Source of the DNA: Muricea muricata
Taxonomy: Eukaryota > Cnidaria > Anthozoa > Malacalcyonacea > Plexauridae
NCBI GenBank assembly: GCA_963855995.1
Contig: OY979718.1
Location: 48,147,559-48,211,558 of the forward strand
Reading direction: 5' to 3'
Length of the DNA: 64,000 bases
The position numbers and the translations under genes were made by a program. Shown here in pieces: positions 14,486 to 27,000 of this stretch (positions are counted from its first letter, which is position 1; each line of letters starts with the position of its first letter). The notes beneath the pieces were generated by a model. The model was not told the origin of the DNA. It made no database searches and saw only the letters and a program-made list of their open reading frames with translations.

Positions 14486-14703
14486 AGTGTGCCAGACTGT
14501 TGAGTTGATAAAATTTAGAGCCCGAAATGCTAAAAAGTATGTAGATTTTGTGTATAATTATGTTACGTGCGAAATCATGTTGTCGAAAATGGTAACAATT
14601 TCCATGCGTAATACAAATACATACAAAATTTGCAAACTTACAGAGCATATATTTAACACACTTTACATGCAATATTTTACCACCAAACCTGGTATTTTTA
14701 CTA
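14486..14703. repeat. Inverted-repeat element family R2, diverged copy
   Basis: The segment TACAAAATTTGCAAACTTAC…GCATATATTT…CACTTTACATGCAATATTTTACC matches the internal part of the element at 26139-26518. The open reading frames across it are remnants of the repeat, not genes. Confidence 0.5.
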
Positions 14704-15990
14704 ATTTCACAAATCACGATTGATTTTTTTTTCGGTAATTAGATCAAAATTTGATTTAATTGGACTCGAGGTCGAAACAGTACTAGTTATTTGAATTTTA
14801 TTTGACATCATACAAGGGTCTGTAATTTTTGTTTCCGAATTCAAGGACTTTTTACTGAGGATTTTCAAGGACCGTGGAAAGCCTAATTTAGAGAATTCTT
14901 GCACATGCGGCTTAACACACGAAAAATCATTAGAGTAGTACATTTTTAGTTAGCTAGGGCATGAAGGTTTTAAATACTTGCGATTTGAAACCGATATAGG
15001 TTACACTGAAAGCATATCTTATTGTATCTCTCGTCTATGTCATAAGATCCATAAAGTTTACACGATAGACCGACAGACTTTGAAAACGGCATGAGGACTT
15101 TGAAAACTGGGGTTGCTTTACACGATTTCAGCATAAAAGAATGTGTAACTAACAACAGATGTGTTTTCCAGCTTTAATACACATTAATGATAAAAAGGCG
15201 CACGTAGTGGCCTACGATGAAAACGGTCAAGAAAAGTTGGCTAAACTTCAAATATGAAGATTAAACTTGAAACTGGTCATCGAAACAACATCGTTCAACA
15301 GTGCATGTAAGACCAAAACAGAAGAAAATTGTACCAGTATCGTGTAATTGAACAGTTACAAACCATAACGATTTTCTTCCGGCATAGCTTCGTACCGGGG
15401 GGGGGGGGTAGGAACTAAGCATGGCTCTAACTTTTCACAATACGAAAGTAAAACAACGTTTGGCTTTGATAAAGATCAAAGAGGCATGATCAAGCACAAT
15501 GCAACGTGAGCACTCATTTGTTTCTATTTCACAGTTCTTTCACAACTGCTTGCGCCATTTTCAAAGCCGACTGCCCTGGCAAACAAAGTAAACTAGCTTA
15601 CTAGGGTTTCTAGATTGTGGGAATAAATAAGCCCTAAAAGGGGGAAGGTCCAAACAAAGAAATAAGGGCATTACATTCAGCTTATTTATTCAGGTAATCT
15701 ACCGACGTAAACCAACACATTTCTCAAACGTCCAAATGGCTCATAGTTTGACTAGGTATATCCCGTACATAATTATTTATTCAGACAGATAAAGAAATCA
15801 ATAAATTATGTTACTAGATTACACTTCCCATTTATCATTACATAATTGATATATATGTTTTGTAAGTTCCAATATATATATATAATAAAACAATGTGCTT
15901 AAAGTATCTTGTGTATACCTTTAAGGTAATTATGTACTATAATATAAATACAATAGTTTTTAATATATATAAATTAAATAGCTATGGTGG

Positions 15991-16124
<134 letters not shown>

Positions 16125-16345
16125 ATATATACAGTCCTTCAAAAATTGTTCCTAGTGAAGGACTTGTGCTCGTAAATTATATACAAGTGACCACACACAT
16201 GCATGAAAAACTCTTTATACTAGTAAATCCTTTGATAAAACCAGTAGATCGTAACTATCGCTATAATCCGAGGGGAGGGTTTATTCATATGTTCTACCCT
16301 ACTCTTGATTGTTTTACGGTTTTTGAACAAGAATTATTCCAATTA

Positions 16346-16622
16346 TAGACCACTTGCGCGTGATGTCACACGCAACGACTTCGTATTAAGCGGCCATGTT
16401 GGGGGCAAATTTAAAAACAAAATGTGTATTTTCATCAACTTTAACTTTTTATGATACCTTTTTTTGAGTTCTCACATTGCACACTACCATAGCAGTCGCT
16501 TAATACAACACCCTTTCGAGCTTTAACCGTGCTTTTTGCATTCGTGACATTTCACACAACAAAATTTGCCCTCCAATACGGCGGATAGCAACGCGATGTG
16601 TGACGTAACTGCAAGTGGTCTA
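16346..16622. mobile_element. TA-flanked MITE, 277 bp
   Basis: Left end TAGACCACTTGCGCGTGATG and right end GTAACTGCAAGTGGTCTA form terminal inverted repeats. The repeats extend imperfectly inward (TGTCACACGCAACG against the complement of CGCGATGTGTGACG). TA occurs at both outer borders (16344-16345, 16623-16624), the target duplication typical of Tc1/mariner-type elements. It has no coding capacity. Confidence 0.7.
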
Positions 16623-17048
16623 TAGATGCTTGTTAGCCATTGTTAGAACTTCAAGCCCATTTCCTTTAGAGCAACACCAAAAATGCAGCTTAAAAAGTTA
16701 AAAAGTAAAATAGGGGGCAAACTCGGTCAACATATGCACTCTCGTCCACGATACACGCCTTTTGCAAGAAAGGCTTACTCATATTTTAACAGAGGATCGA
16801 ATTCGTCAAAAACACAAGAGTAAGACACATAATAAACTCAGTTGAATTTGCACGCTATTTGATGAGTCTAATCAAACTGCATTCAGCAACTACAGAAGAT
16901 CGATAATTGAGAGAGAGAGATAGTCGTGTTCTACATTTTTTTCTTTTGAACTGTTTTTACGGTCTGTTGACACGAATACATTGGCCCACCCTGCACTTAT
17001 CGATCTTTCTCGAATTCGTAGTGCCGGCGGAGGACTTACCCTCTAAGG

Positions 17049-17183
17049 GGTTATTTCGTTATGCTATACGGATCATAACTGTATATATAACTGTAGGGTT
17101 AGGGTTACCGTTAGGGCTAACCCTATCCCTAAAACATATTTGTTCACATGTACAGTTATGATCCGTAACATAACGAAATAACC
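17049..17183. mobile_element. MITE with telomere-like internal hexamers, 135 bp
   Basis: The left arm (17049-17083, GGTTATTTCGTTATGCTA…) and right arm (17151-17183, …CATAACGAAATAACC) are near-perfect inverted copies around GGATCATAACTGTA. The centre has GGGTTAGGGTTA followed by the opposite-strand form CTAACCCTATCCC, so even the hexamers are arranged head to head. Confidence 0.75.
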
Positions 17184-17259
17184 ATGTTGACACGTACGCA
17201 AAAAACTTGGTATTCTAAGTTAACCATGTCGACACATAAGCAAAACACTTGGTATTCTG
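17181..17259. repeat. Two-copy direct repeat, period 42
   Basis: ACCATGTTGACACGTACGCA… is repeated 42 bp later as ACCATGTCGACACATAAGCA…, both ending CTTGGTATTCT. The first copy begins at the right border of the adjacent MITE. Confidence 0.8.
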
Positions 17260-17901
17260 AAAATAGTTATCACATTTAAAATGAATGTTTGAGGTTCATA
17301 AAAAACTAATAGCGGTAACAAACAACCAAAACATTAACGCATTATAAACATTTTGCGACTGGTACTTTGCACGTTCATGCAGAACGTCGCTTGTTTTTTT
17401 TGGACCAACTTCGAAATTTTGATTCGAGGTATGCTTTTAACGAATGAATACAAAGTCACGTGACAAACCGCTCGAAATGTTGAAGTTTTGTGTTCCTTCT
17501 TTTACGAAAAGTGAAATATCCAGTTATGACCCGCGCTGCCGCAGGTATGATTGTGACCTAACTTTCTAAGGTCGGTTGTATCAAAGGCGTTTGGCTGAAA
17601 CGGTGGATAAGATGAATTTATAAACAATATTACGTCTTGTACGTAGCAGAATTTACAAGTTTTATGGAATGAATACATATTATAGTTCTTCTTTTATATA
17701 TTATAGTTCTTCTTTTATAAATTATAGTTCTTCTCAGGCTAAAAATATTTAGCTACGTGTTTGCTCACATACAATGTACAAAACTTTGTTTTATATTTTC
17801 GACTTATTTACCGTATAAGCTTAACGCCTTTAACACAACCTGGTATGTTAATTTATTATAGGGCATGACCTTTTTCTTAGGTTGTTTCAGAAAAAACGAA
17901 A

Positions 17902-17907
17902 TTTATT
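17902..17907 (-). terminator. Candidate polyadenylation signal (AATAAA) for RSBN1
   Basis: AATAAA on the minus strand, about 160 bp past the RSBN1 stop codon. Its use is inferred from position only. Confidence 0.45.
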
Positions 17908-18065
17908 GGTTACGCGATTTTTGCCCATCATATCGAAATTGAGCAAACTCAATGAGAGTTTGAGTTTGTAGATTTTTTACCCCACATTCACCGAAACTTT
18001 CCGACGTGTCATAAATGCTAAAACGTGCTATCAGTACCACATGAAATATGCCAGCTAATGGCGGC

Positions 18066-21000
18066 TCAAATTTCTTTAGAGTTATCTTGACTATAATACA
18101 TTCTGTGCCTGAGATGCCACGCGATGCTTCCACACGCCGAGACAGTTTGAAACTGATGAATAACATTACGAGGAATAAAATAAATATCATTGTCTTGCAG
18201 TCGAATTCTGGAGTACCTAATTCCTTCTCGTCTTAATTGATTCAGCTTCGCTTCCTCCACCCACGCCACACACTAAAGATACACGTCATTTAATTTAAAT
18301 TGAACCAAAATCATGATACTCAGAACCACAAGCTAAATATTTTGAAAGCAAATATTTAAAATAATAACACGATCTCAAAGTGTTCAAATAACTTTTTATA
18401 ATTTCCATATTTTACCATTTTTTTAGTGCTTTTAGTGTTCTTAGAAGGCAAGTGTCTTGACTTGGTTGCTTTGAACCGTCAAATATCAAGACGATGATAC
18501 TTATAGTCATTTTATTTAGCATATAGATAAGACGTCACTAAAACCTCAGTCATAGATTCAATTATATTTTAATTTGCTGATCATTAGCTCTGGCTATACG
18601 TGGAAGTCATCAGACATAAATCATTTTTGTTTTCTAACCATTTCAAATCCCGTGGTAAACCAGAGACTGTGTTAGGTCTGCTTTTCACTGCATCGTATCA
18701 AAAGGTACATTATCAAAGAAAAGTTTTAATTTCCAATTTTCTGTATAGTACGGCAAACTTTTGATAAAAACCAAATTAGCCCAGATTTTTTCCGAGACGT
18801 GATGAAGTATTCTCTTACCTGTGAAACTGGAGGTTCGTGTAAATCCAACTGAAGAATTTGCGAAACCCGAACGAAGTCACCAGCATGAAACGCAACAACA
18901 TCTTTTACTTCACGATTCACTTTTCCGGTTCTGTGCCTAAATACCAGAAAATATGTATATATGCCATTAACAAAGCTATTGAGATAGCTATATATACAGT
19001 GAGAAGTCGTGAACTTAGTCAACTATGATTGGTCACTAATAATTGTGATTGAAACTGTAAAGTTAGATTTAAAAAAAAGCACTGTAACATCAGATCACCC
19101 CTGATAGACACTACACCGGAGTGTAGAAAGGTTAGGTTTTGGAACATGCATTGATGATAACGAGCGCAATACAGTAATTACACCTGGTTTGCTGTTAGCA
19201 AACTACAGTAACTTAATAAGAGTACTGTCTCACTTGTCATCAGAATTCTGTACAGCTTTTAAAATTGCAACAGCTGCCGTTGTTACACGGTCAAATCCCT
19301 GACCAACGTGATCAGCGTGACATGGGGTTCTGTCTTCCACAAGAGACTCTCTCGGAGCAGATGCTCGAGGAAGGTATTGAAGGTTTTGAACTTCATTCAC
19401 AGATATTCTAAAAGATATGACTGTGTTAGTCATTTGGTGCATATAACATACATAAAGATTTTAATACACAATGGGAAAACGAGTCCCGAGATATTTCAAG
19501 TTCTCCTACAAACTGTATGCAAAAAGAGGAATAATGTTCTGTATTTCTTTTATAATGTTACTTGGCCAATTATATTTTATGGACAGTTTTTAAACATAAA
19601 AATCATACACACAACTAATATGAAGAGCAAAGTAAGATCAATTTATTCAAACTGAATATTTAAACTAAACAGTTGCCTTTTGTTGTGAAGCATATTATCA
19701 AGTGAACATTTTCTCAACTTAACTGTGTTATATATAGCGACTATTAAACTTGTTTCGTTTACGTTTTTAATTAAAACGAAAGCTGCAAGCCTGGAAAATG
19801 TTCGTGTTTCTTCTACATTTAAGATCACAAGATTTCTCAAGATTTCTATGCGGTGATAGTTGATACTACAAACTGTCTTTAAACTGAATAAAAATACAGC
19901 AGCAAAATTATTTTTTGCTACTCACTATCTATCATGGAATAGACACAGGTAGCGAGTAGAGTAGCCAGTCAGAACAGCATTTGCATTTTGCAATAGTATA
20001 ATATGATTTATGATTCTGCTAAAAAGTTATATATTGAAACATTCGATCAATTAGCGCTTGGGTAGTACAAATATATTATAAATTGCAGTGTTACTGCATG
20101 TCTAAATCTTGCCTAGGCAAGGAATTGAGACAGGGTATGAAAGCTATTAAAATGAAGCAGGCAGTGTTTATGTCCAGAGAATAATAAATTTTGAAGTGTC
20201 TAATTACATTGCCGATTACCATAATAATATCTTGATACTTACCTTCTTCTTTTGTGTGGCGATCTGGAATTCTCTGTTGCAGGCAACATCTGCTCTCCAG
20301 GACGAACCCAAAATATTGGACCATCATTACTCTGCCGTGGATCATCCATTCTTAGTAAAGAGAACTTCCCCCAAGGCAAGACAGGTTTGAGGAACGGACA
20401 CTTTTCAAGAAATTCTATCATGTCTGGATAATAGCCGCCAGTTTCTTCGTGTCGTGTTCCCACCAAACTAAACTGTAATAATCCACCACAACGAAAAGTT
20501 CCATTCTGATATGTTTCTTGCACTTTGCTATAATAATTCATGAAACAAGTGGTATCTATGTCTTTCTTTTTGCCCAGAATTTCAGTTTTCACTGTGTGTT
20601 TGGGATACTTTTCACCAAAGTATCTGACAAGTTCAGGAATGTCACGTGCTGCATCATGAACCACGCCCATAACGTGAGTTGCTATTCCTTCTTCCTTCTC
20701 TTCAAAAACCAATCGAAAAAACTCGTTCACAAGTTTCTCTAAATGATCTTCCTCAAGGTTCCTTACATCATTGTAGTTCAAATGAACAACAGATGCGCCA
20801 CCATTGGGAGATGTTTTAATTGAAATATACTTAGAAAGAGATTTTTTAATACCAGTACTACCAAGGTGTTCAGAAGAATAATGAAAGCTGTGCCCATGCT
20901 TATTGGTATATTTCTTCTTCTTTTTCTTTCTCTTATGCCCATTTTGTAAATCAAATTTCGACTTAGTGTCAGATTCTAAACATAATCAAATGAAAGAAAA

Positions 21001-23753
21001 TTCAGGGATGATCTTACACAAAATTATTAATAATCCTCTAGGGCCCAATCTCCAGGTGCTAGTTATTGGAGAAGAGGATTTGAGATTCTTAACTTGTCTG
21101 GCTGCAAGCTGCACAAAGAGGGTTTCTTCCAAAATTACTACAGTCAAATTACCAGTTTAGTATAGGAAAATAAAACTAAAAATAAACTCCTATTACGAAA
21201 ACATTCATTTCTACATTTCATTCAAATTTAATTGAAACAACTTCATGTGAACTGTACAGAATGATTTAGTATGAAGATTGAGTTTCAAAACTCAATTCAT
21301 GATTGAGTTTTTGGAGGCATTTCACATGTCCTAAAAATTCCCTGAAAAACACCCTGACAAACAGACCCAACAAAATTACTAACTTCTGGACATATCACTA
21401 ATGAAATTTATGTATGATAAATTTCAGTAGTACAAAGAGGCATTGTCTACTAATGAAACCTCACCATTATTTCTTTTAAACTTTAGTTTAATGCCACCAT
21501 GATGGACAGTCGATGGTGTTGTTGATTTTGAGTATCCTTCTGGCCATATACCTACAAATAAAAAGTGATACCTAAAGTAAGCACAATATGTAAAGTGACA
21601 TGTGCATTTTTACATATTATATTCCATAAACATTTGTTACATCCAAAAGATCATGCAATCAAGAAAATGCATGTAAATATGTCAATAAAATCAACACTAC
21701 AAACATACAATTCTTACATTATCATTGCAGACCATACAAGGTGCAAGCATTATTAGCTGCAAGCAACATGGATCCTTACTATCAGTGAAAGAAGGCATTA
21801 CAAACATTAAACAAGATTGCTAGTAAAATATTATAATTAGAATATTAAATGCAAGCTATTTTCTGACTTGTGCAAAATGGAGAGATGATACATTAACATC
21901 AGACCTGATTTACAAATTTATCAAAAGTTGTAGAATTTCTAAATATTCGAATATCATAGAATATATGGATGCTATTGCAATATCTGGATTACATTGTAGA
22001 ATACCTGGATGCAAAAAGGAATCTGTGTAAAGTTTGCACTGTGAAAATCTCTTGTAAAATACAACAATTGCACCAAGTGCAAACATGGCAATGACTGAAT
22101 TTGCACAAGAAGTAAATTAAGCAATTGCCACTTTTGCAGTGGATGGACACCTTGGCAAATTTCATACTGTATTTTACAACAAATTTGCACAATGCAAACT
22201 TTGAGCAAATTTGATTTTTCATCATTAAATACTTCAAGTTAGAACCAGTTAATTTTTACAACAGATTGAAGTGGTTATTTTACACATGCAACTGATATTT
22301 AAAAAGAAACCAGGCTAACATGGTTCTTACTTCCCTTCAATAATTGTTTTGATAAAATAAATGTAATGCAAGATGCAGTTAAGACACAATAGTTTATACA
22401 TGCTAATACATGCTACTTGCAGTATTTTTTTCTTCCTGGTACAACCTGCTTACTGATTAGATGCTCAAAAGTTTTATGCGCCAGTCTTTGTGTATCATAT
22501 TTGTGTATTTTGGTTGCTTAATGCCCAAATTTCAGGCTGGTAGTTCTTAACCCACAGGTTCTTTTATGTGATGTTTTATGTATATACTTAATTTCACAAT
22601 TTTGTCAAAGGCCCATTTCACAAGACTTTATTTTCATGATTTAGTCGCTTGATCATGTTGCTTGGGGATAGTAATCTTTAGAAAGTGAAGGGATAGAAAT
22701 TTCACAAGTGGGGATAAAACCAGATGCCGTTAACAGCATAACCATGGTGAAAGAAAAGCGCTCAAATGGACATTTTGCATTTTATTAATATTCAAATGGT
22801 GCAAACATTTTACTGGGTTTGCTTAGGTTTGCAATGTGACACTTGCCATTTCAAATGTGACATTTGCCATTTTAATTGTTATTGTTTGAAATGACCAAAA
22901 CTGAGTTTTCTCACCTTACAAAAAATGATTATTTACAACTTTTATCAATTTTGCATCATCTGAAAATGCAACCTTGTACCCGGGCTCACTTCTCTTAAAC
23001 CTGGTTGAGCCACATAGATATCCATTACTATTTAGGCCAGGATTCATGAATGTAACGCATGTATGATGTAACTCTTGTTACACTTTTCATCAAATGTAAA
23101 ACAAAAATTACATACATTAACAAGTATTACCCACCATCCCTCACAAACTTGGCTCTGACTCAGTTGTTTGAGGTTCAGGTTTCAGTCAATATGCAAGCTC
23201 ATTTTACACTTTATGAATCATAATTTGATTTTTTCCATTGTTGTAGTTTCACTAATTTGTATTGGCAGTGCAAGATACAGAAAATACTACATTTAATATT
23301 ATCCAGTTATCATTATCTCTTCATACTAAAAGCATGTGTCCTAAGTTTCTGACTTCCAAGGGAGCAAGTCCAACTAAGCCATTGAAATAGATCTTTAAAA
23401 ATTACTTGGCTTAACTATATACAATCACACTTTCTTTCAACTAACAATAATGAATTCGTGATGTAAGCAGACTTAAAACAGTTTCGAAGAAACACAAGAG
23501 TTGTAACAAACTAATTATTACCTTCTTTTTTAATTTTCTTCAGTTTACTTCTGATATTCTGTTTACTGACACTCTCATCACTTGTGCAACTCGACGGCCA
23601 TGACATTGCCGACGAAAAACTTGAAGAAGAAACGTTCCAGCTTTGCGAGGAAGTATTGTGTTGTTTGTGAGTCCTTTTCTGGTGAGGTTTTTCTTTATCT
23701 CGATGCGATCTTGTAACCGATTGAGTAAACAATTTATTTGGAAATTCCGCCAT
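18066..23753 (-). CDS. RSBN1: Round spermatid basic protein 1 homologue (RSBN1/KDM9 type), complete, 516 aa
   Basis: RSBN1-family proteins (nematode DPY-21 relatives) are nuclear JmjC-related proteins linked to H4K20 dimethyl demethylation. Exons in coding order: 23522-23753, 21465-21551, 20243-20975, 19234-19407, 18819-18936, 18066-18272. All have GT/AG borders and matching phases (1551 nt with TGA). The ATG sits in AAAATGGCG; nothing in frame upstream is better. The first ~160 residues are variable and basic, with a lysine-rich nuclear-localisation-like run near residues 121-128. From ~167 to the end it follows the family: [74 protein letters not shown] and [20 protein letters not shown]. 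His381-Ala-Asp383 is a plausible HxD metal-binding pair (inference). It is shorter than vertebrate RSBN1 (~800 aa) because the N-terminal part is reduced. It is divergent from RAD1. Confidence 0.96.
19826..19970. repeat. Dispersed repeat, family R1 (copy 2)
   Basis: This shares the GATTTCTATGCGGTGATAG start and the TGCTACTCACTATCTATC…AGCGAGTAGAGTAGCC end with the copy at 7622-7885. It sits in an RSBN1 intron. The middle is shorter than in copy 1. Confidence 0.45.
22031..22203. mobile_element. Inverted-repeat (foldback) element in an RSBN1 intron
   Basis: AAAGTTTGCACTGTG…TTGTAAAATAC at the left is matched by GTATTTTACAA…CACAATGCAAACTTT at the right, arms of about 34 bp with a few mismatches. 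The internal part also has weak inverted symmetry. No coding capacity. Confidence 0.65.
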
Positions 23754-24031
23754 TTTGTTGCGCAGCAATTCAATATTGAGCACGACACAAAACGCGGGAA
23801 CACGTAAAAAAGTTCGTAATTCACGCACGTCACGATAGTTTCACGACTTGCGATGTACCTCCTTATGAGTGATGGTATTTATTTCACCTAGCTTGAAAAA
23901 CAAAACAAGTATGGCGGGAAAAGAAGTGCTAAAAAATGAATTGTATATTGAATTTATACAATCTGACTTCTCTGTAGCTGTCTATACTTCATCGTGAAAC
24001 GTGTTGTATTAAAATACAAAACGTTTCTACC
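23754..24031. promoter_or_regulatory. Divergent promoter between RSBN1 (-) and RAD1 (+), 278 bp
   Basis: Only 278 bp separate the two start codons, so both promoters and 5' UTRs lie here. GGCGGGAAAA at 23913-23922 is an E2F-type site (reverse TTTTCCCGCC), fitting a replication/checkpoint gene such as RAD1. ACGTCA at 23827-23832 is a CRE/ATF half-site. No convincing TATA box is seen. Site use is inferred. Confidence 0.7.
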
Positions 24032-27000
24032 ATGTCTTGCATTTTCGAGCAACCAGGCCCCGAAGAAAGGGACTATATCCTCAGGGCTCAACTTTTTAAC
24101 ACAAGAAACTTATCTAATATGTTAAAAGCTATTCATTTTAAAGAGGTTCGTATTTGGCAAGGTATAGATTATTGTAACCAAGGTATTTTACAAATGCAGA
24201 TAAAATAACTTCAATTGTCCTGTAAACCTTTTATTCTTGAATTGCAATCAAGCCAGCTGTTACTGGCCAGACTGCAGAGTATGGTGGCAACTGTGCACCC
24301 AAGACTTTTTTCGGGTAAAAAAATAGCGCACCTTGCAAGAAAATAGCAAATAATTTCAGGCACCTACCGCACCCAGGTCGCACCTAGTCGACTGCATCTG
24401 GTGTTTTAGAAGACCTCAGAAACACGTCATTTTCACTTTTTATGTTCACAATTAGTTACATTATAAGTCCAGGGATGATTATAAGAAGATTTTTTCAAAA
24501 CAAAAATCTTCTTAATTCTTATAATCATTATAAGAAGATTTAAGACATAAGAAGATTTTTGACTTTAAAACAAGAATGTGATGACGTCATCAACTTACAT
24601 CGAAACTTTATCCTATTACCCTAACCTAACAATGGAAATTGTGACATTGACAACTAGAAATCCCTTTTGAAAACTTATTGTATAAAAAAACTTAAACACT
24701 GATGAATTTACTGTTTATTCCTTTTGTCGTAAAACCTAAAATGTATAAGTAACAGGGGTCATCTGAAATCTTGAAGAACTATTTTTTAGTCATCGTCCAC
24801 TTTCATTTTAAAATGGCAGATAGAAAATTACCATGAATTGAATACAATTGAGAGAAATTGAGATGAGAAAGTGTTAAAACATTTTTATTTAATGTCTATT
24901 TTATAAGAAAATATAAGAAGAATTTTCATCCAAATTAAAATCTTCTTAAAATAATATAAGAAGAAATAATATGAGAAGATTTTGCATCCCTGATTATAAC
25001 CAAGCTTTGAAATATAATGCAGTGCTTAAATATTTAGGCACACTGGAAAATTTTTCCTGGTGCACCTGACCATTTTTTGCACACCCACAGCCACATTCTA
25101 GTCTGCGCACCCAAGGTCTTGACGAAAACTGCCATACCCTGCAGACTGGGTTACTGGCAGCAGACAGCCAGAAGGCGGTAAGGGGGGATGAGGCGGATCA
25201 CGTTTCACAGTGAGGAAAAAGCAAGTTCACAGTTCATGTGTCTTAAGAAGGCAGCTTAAATTGCGTTTTTTGGAAAATGTGGGTGCAAGATTCGATGACC
25301 TCTGAATGGCCTCTTGAACATGTGAGAATGCATTTCACATGAACATCATGGCTTGTGAAAATACCTACTGGAACTACCTCAGACTCAGTGATTTCAAGCC
25401 TATATTCCCTTTGGCTCAGTGTACAGGTACATTTGATGCTAAAGAAAGTAGTTACATATGTGTCTGTCAATATTAACTATTGCTACTTTACTATGTCATA
25501 CTATTTCAATCATTAAGAGGAGAGAGGTTGTACTAATTGTGCTGATCAAACTACGGTATTAGATTATGCCCTGATATGCTTTACTTTAACATATGTGATT
25601 CAAGCAATGAAAGTAACTTACTGCAATATTCTGGAGATCTTGTAGCCTGTAGGAGAAGATTGGAGGGTGAGGTAATGAATGAGGAGGCATCCAAATTCAG
25701 TGCAAATAACAGCCACATGTAAGACCATTATGCCAAATTCTTGACAACATGGTTTAGAATGCTTCAATACCATCATAGTTGAGGTTGTCAACCTAAATGC
25801 AGAAAGTGGCTGGAATAATTGTATCTGGAACCTCTCCTGCTAAGAAAATAAAACAGAACCAAGCTGTTAGCATGGACATCAAGCTCAGTGAACCATTGAT
25901 AAAAATTATCAGTGGACCTGTTACCCTGGATTTTATCCTGGATGACAAAATGCAAAAAAGTGGACAGAAATGATAATCAATATATGCAGCTGATACATCT
26001 GTGGCAAAACAGATCCGCTGTTGACATATTTTGAAACAGATGATAGCCACCCTTACATTCAGATAAATATTGCCCACTAAGCCACATAACAGCAGGAGGG
26101 CCATGCTGCGTGCTGCTCTGAGCATCCCATGGCCAATAGACCATTCCCCTTTTAAACAAACTTTTGAATTAAGAATATTCATTAGCACAGCTGGAAAGAG
26201 CATCCTCAATTTAGTAAAATGGCAAAGTTTGGTTGCAAAACATTATAAAATGTGGAAAGTATAGCCCTGTGTAGTTTGAAAATTTTGTATATTTTTGTAT
26301 TATGCGCGGAAAAGTGTTATCAGATTTCGAAATGTGATGACACTTTTCAGCGCCTAGTACAAAAGTATACAAAATTTGCAAACTTCACAGGGCTATATTT
26401 CTCACATTTTACAATGTTTTGCAATCAAACTTCACAGTTTTACTTAGTTTAGGATGCTCTTTTCACCTGTGCTAATGAGTATTCCTAATTCAAAAGTTTA
26501 TCTAAAAGGGGAATGATCCATTAAACTTAAAGTGATGGAGCAGACAACAATTTCTGACACTCATTTTTAATAGGCAGTTAGTACAGTAGGTTCCAGCCAG
26601 GTGAATGAAGAGAAACAGGATCGGCTTATTCCACGTACAACAGTCGGTATGACTGCGTGGCTGACTTTTCAGATAAGATCCAATGATTAAGAATGACAGA
26701 TTGGCATTGCAGGATGAAAGGTAGCCATAGCGCGAATCACATTAACCGCCATCCTGGTGAAGGTTTAATACGGATAACCAAAACTGCGCCTTTCTTCGAG
26801 CGTCAGCAAGTAGGACAGCCAGATACTTATTGTCCGGAGACTCAAACATGCCCAAATTCACGATCAGACGCATCAGTGGATCACAGTACGTGAGAGTAGG
26901 CAATTCTCAAATTTCTGGCTCAAAGGTGCGCTGCTTCTACGGTGGGAATTAATTATAGAAAGGCAAGAGACGACTGATTAAACAGATCAGACATTAAACA

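Noticed and set aside
25793-26209. 138-codon hydrophobic minus-strand frame in RAD1 intron 1
   Set aside because: Its start is inside the palindromic R2 element and the same peptide start recurs at 36199 in another copy, so it is repeat-derived.
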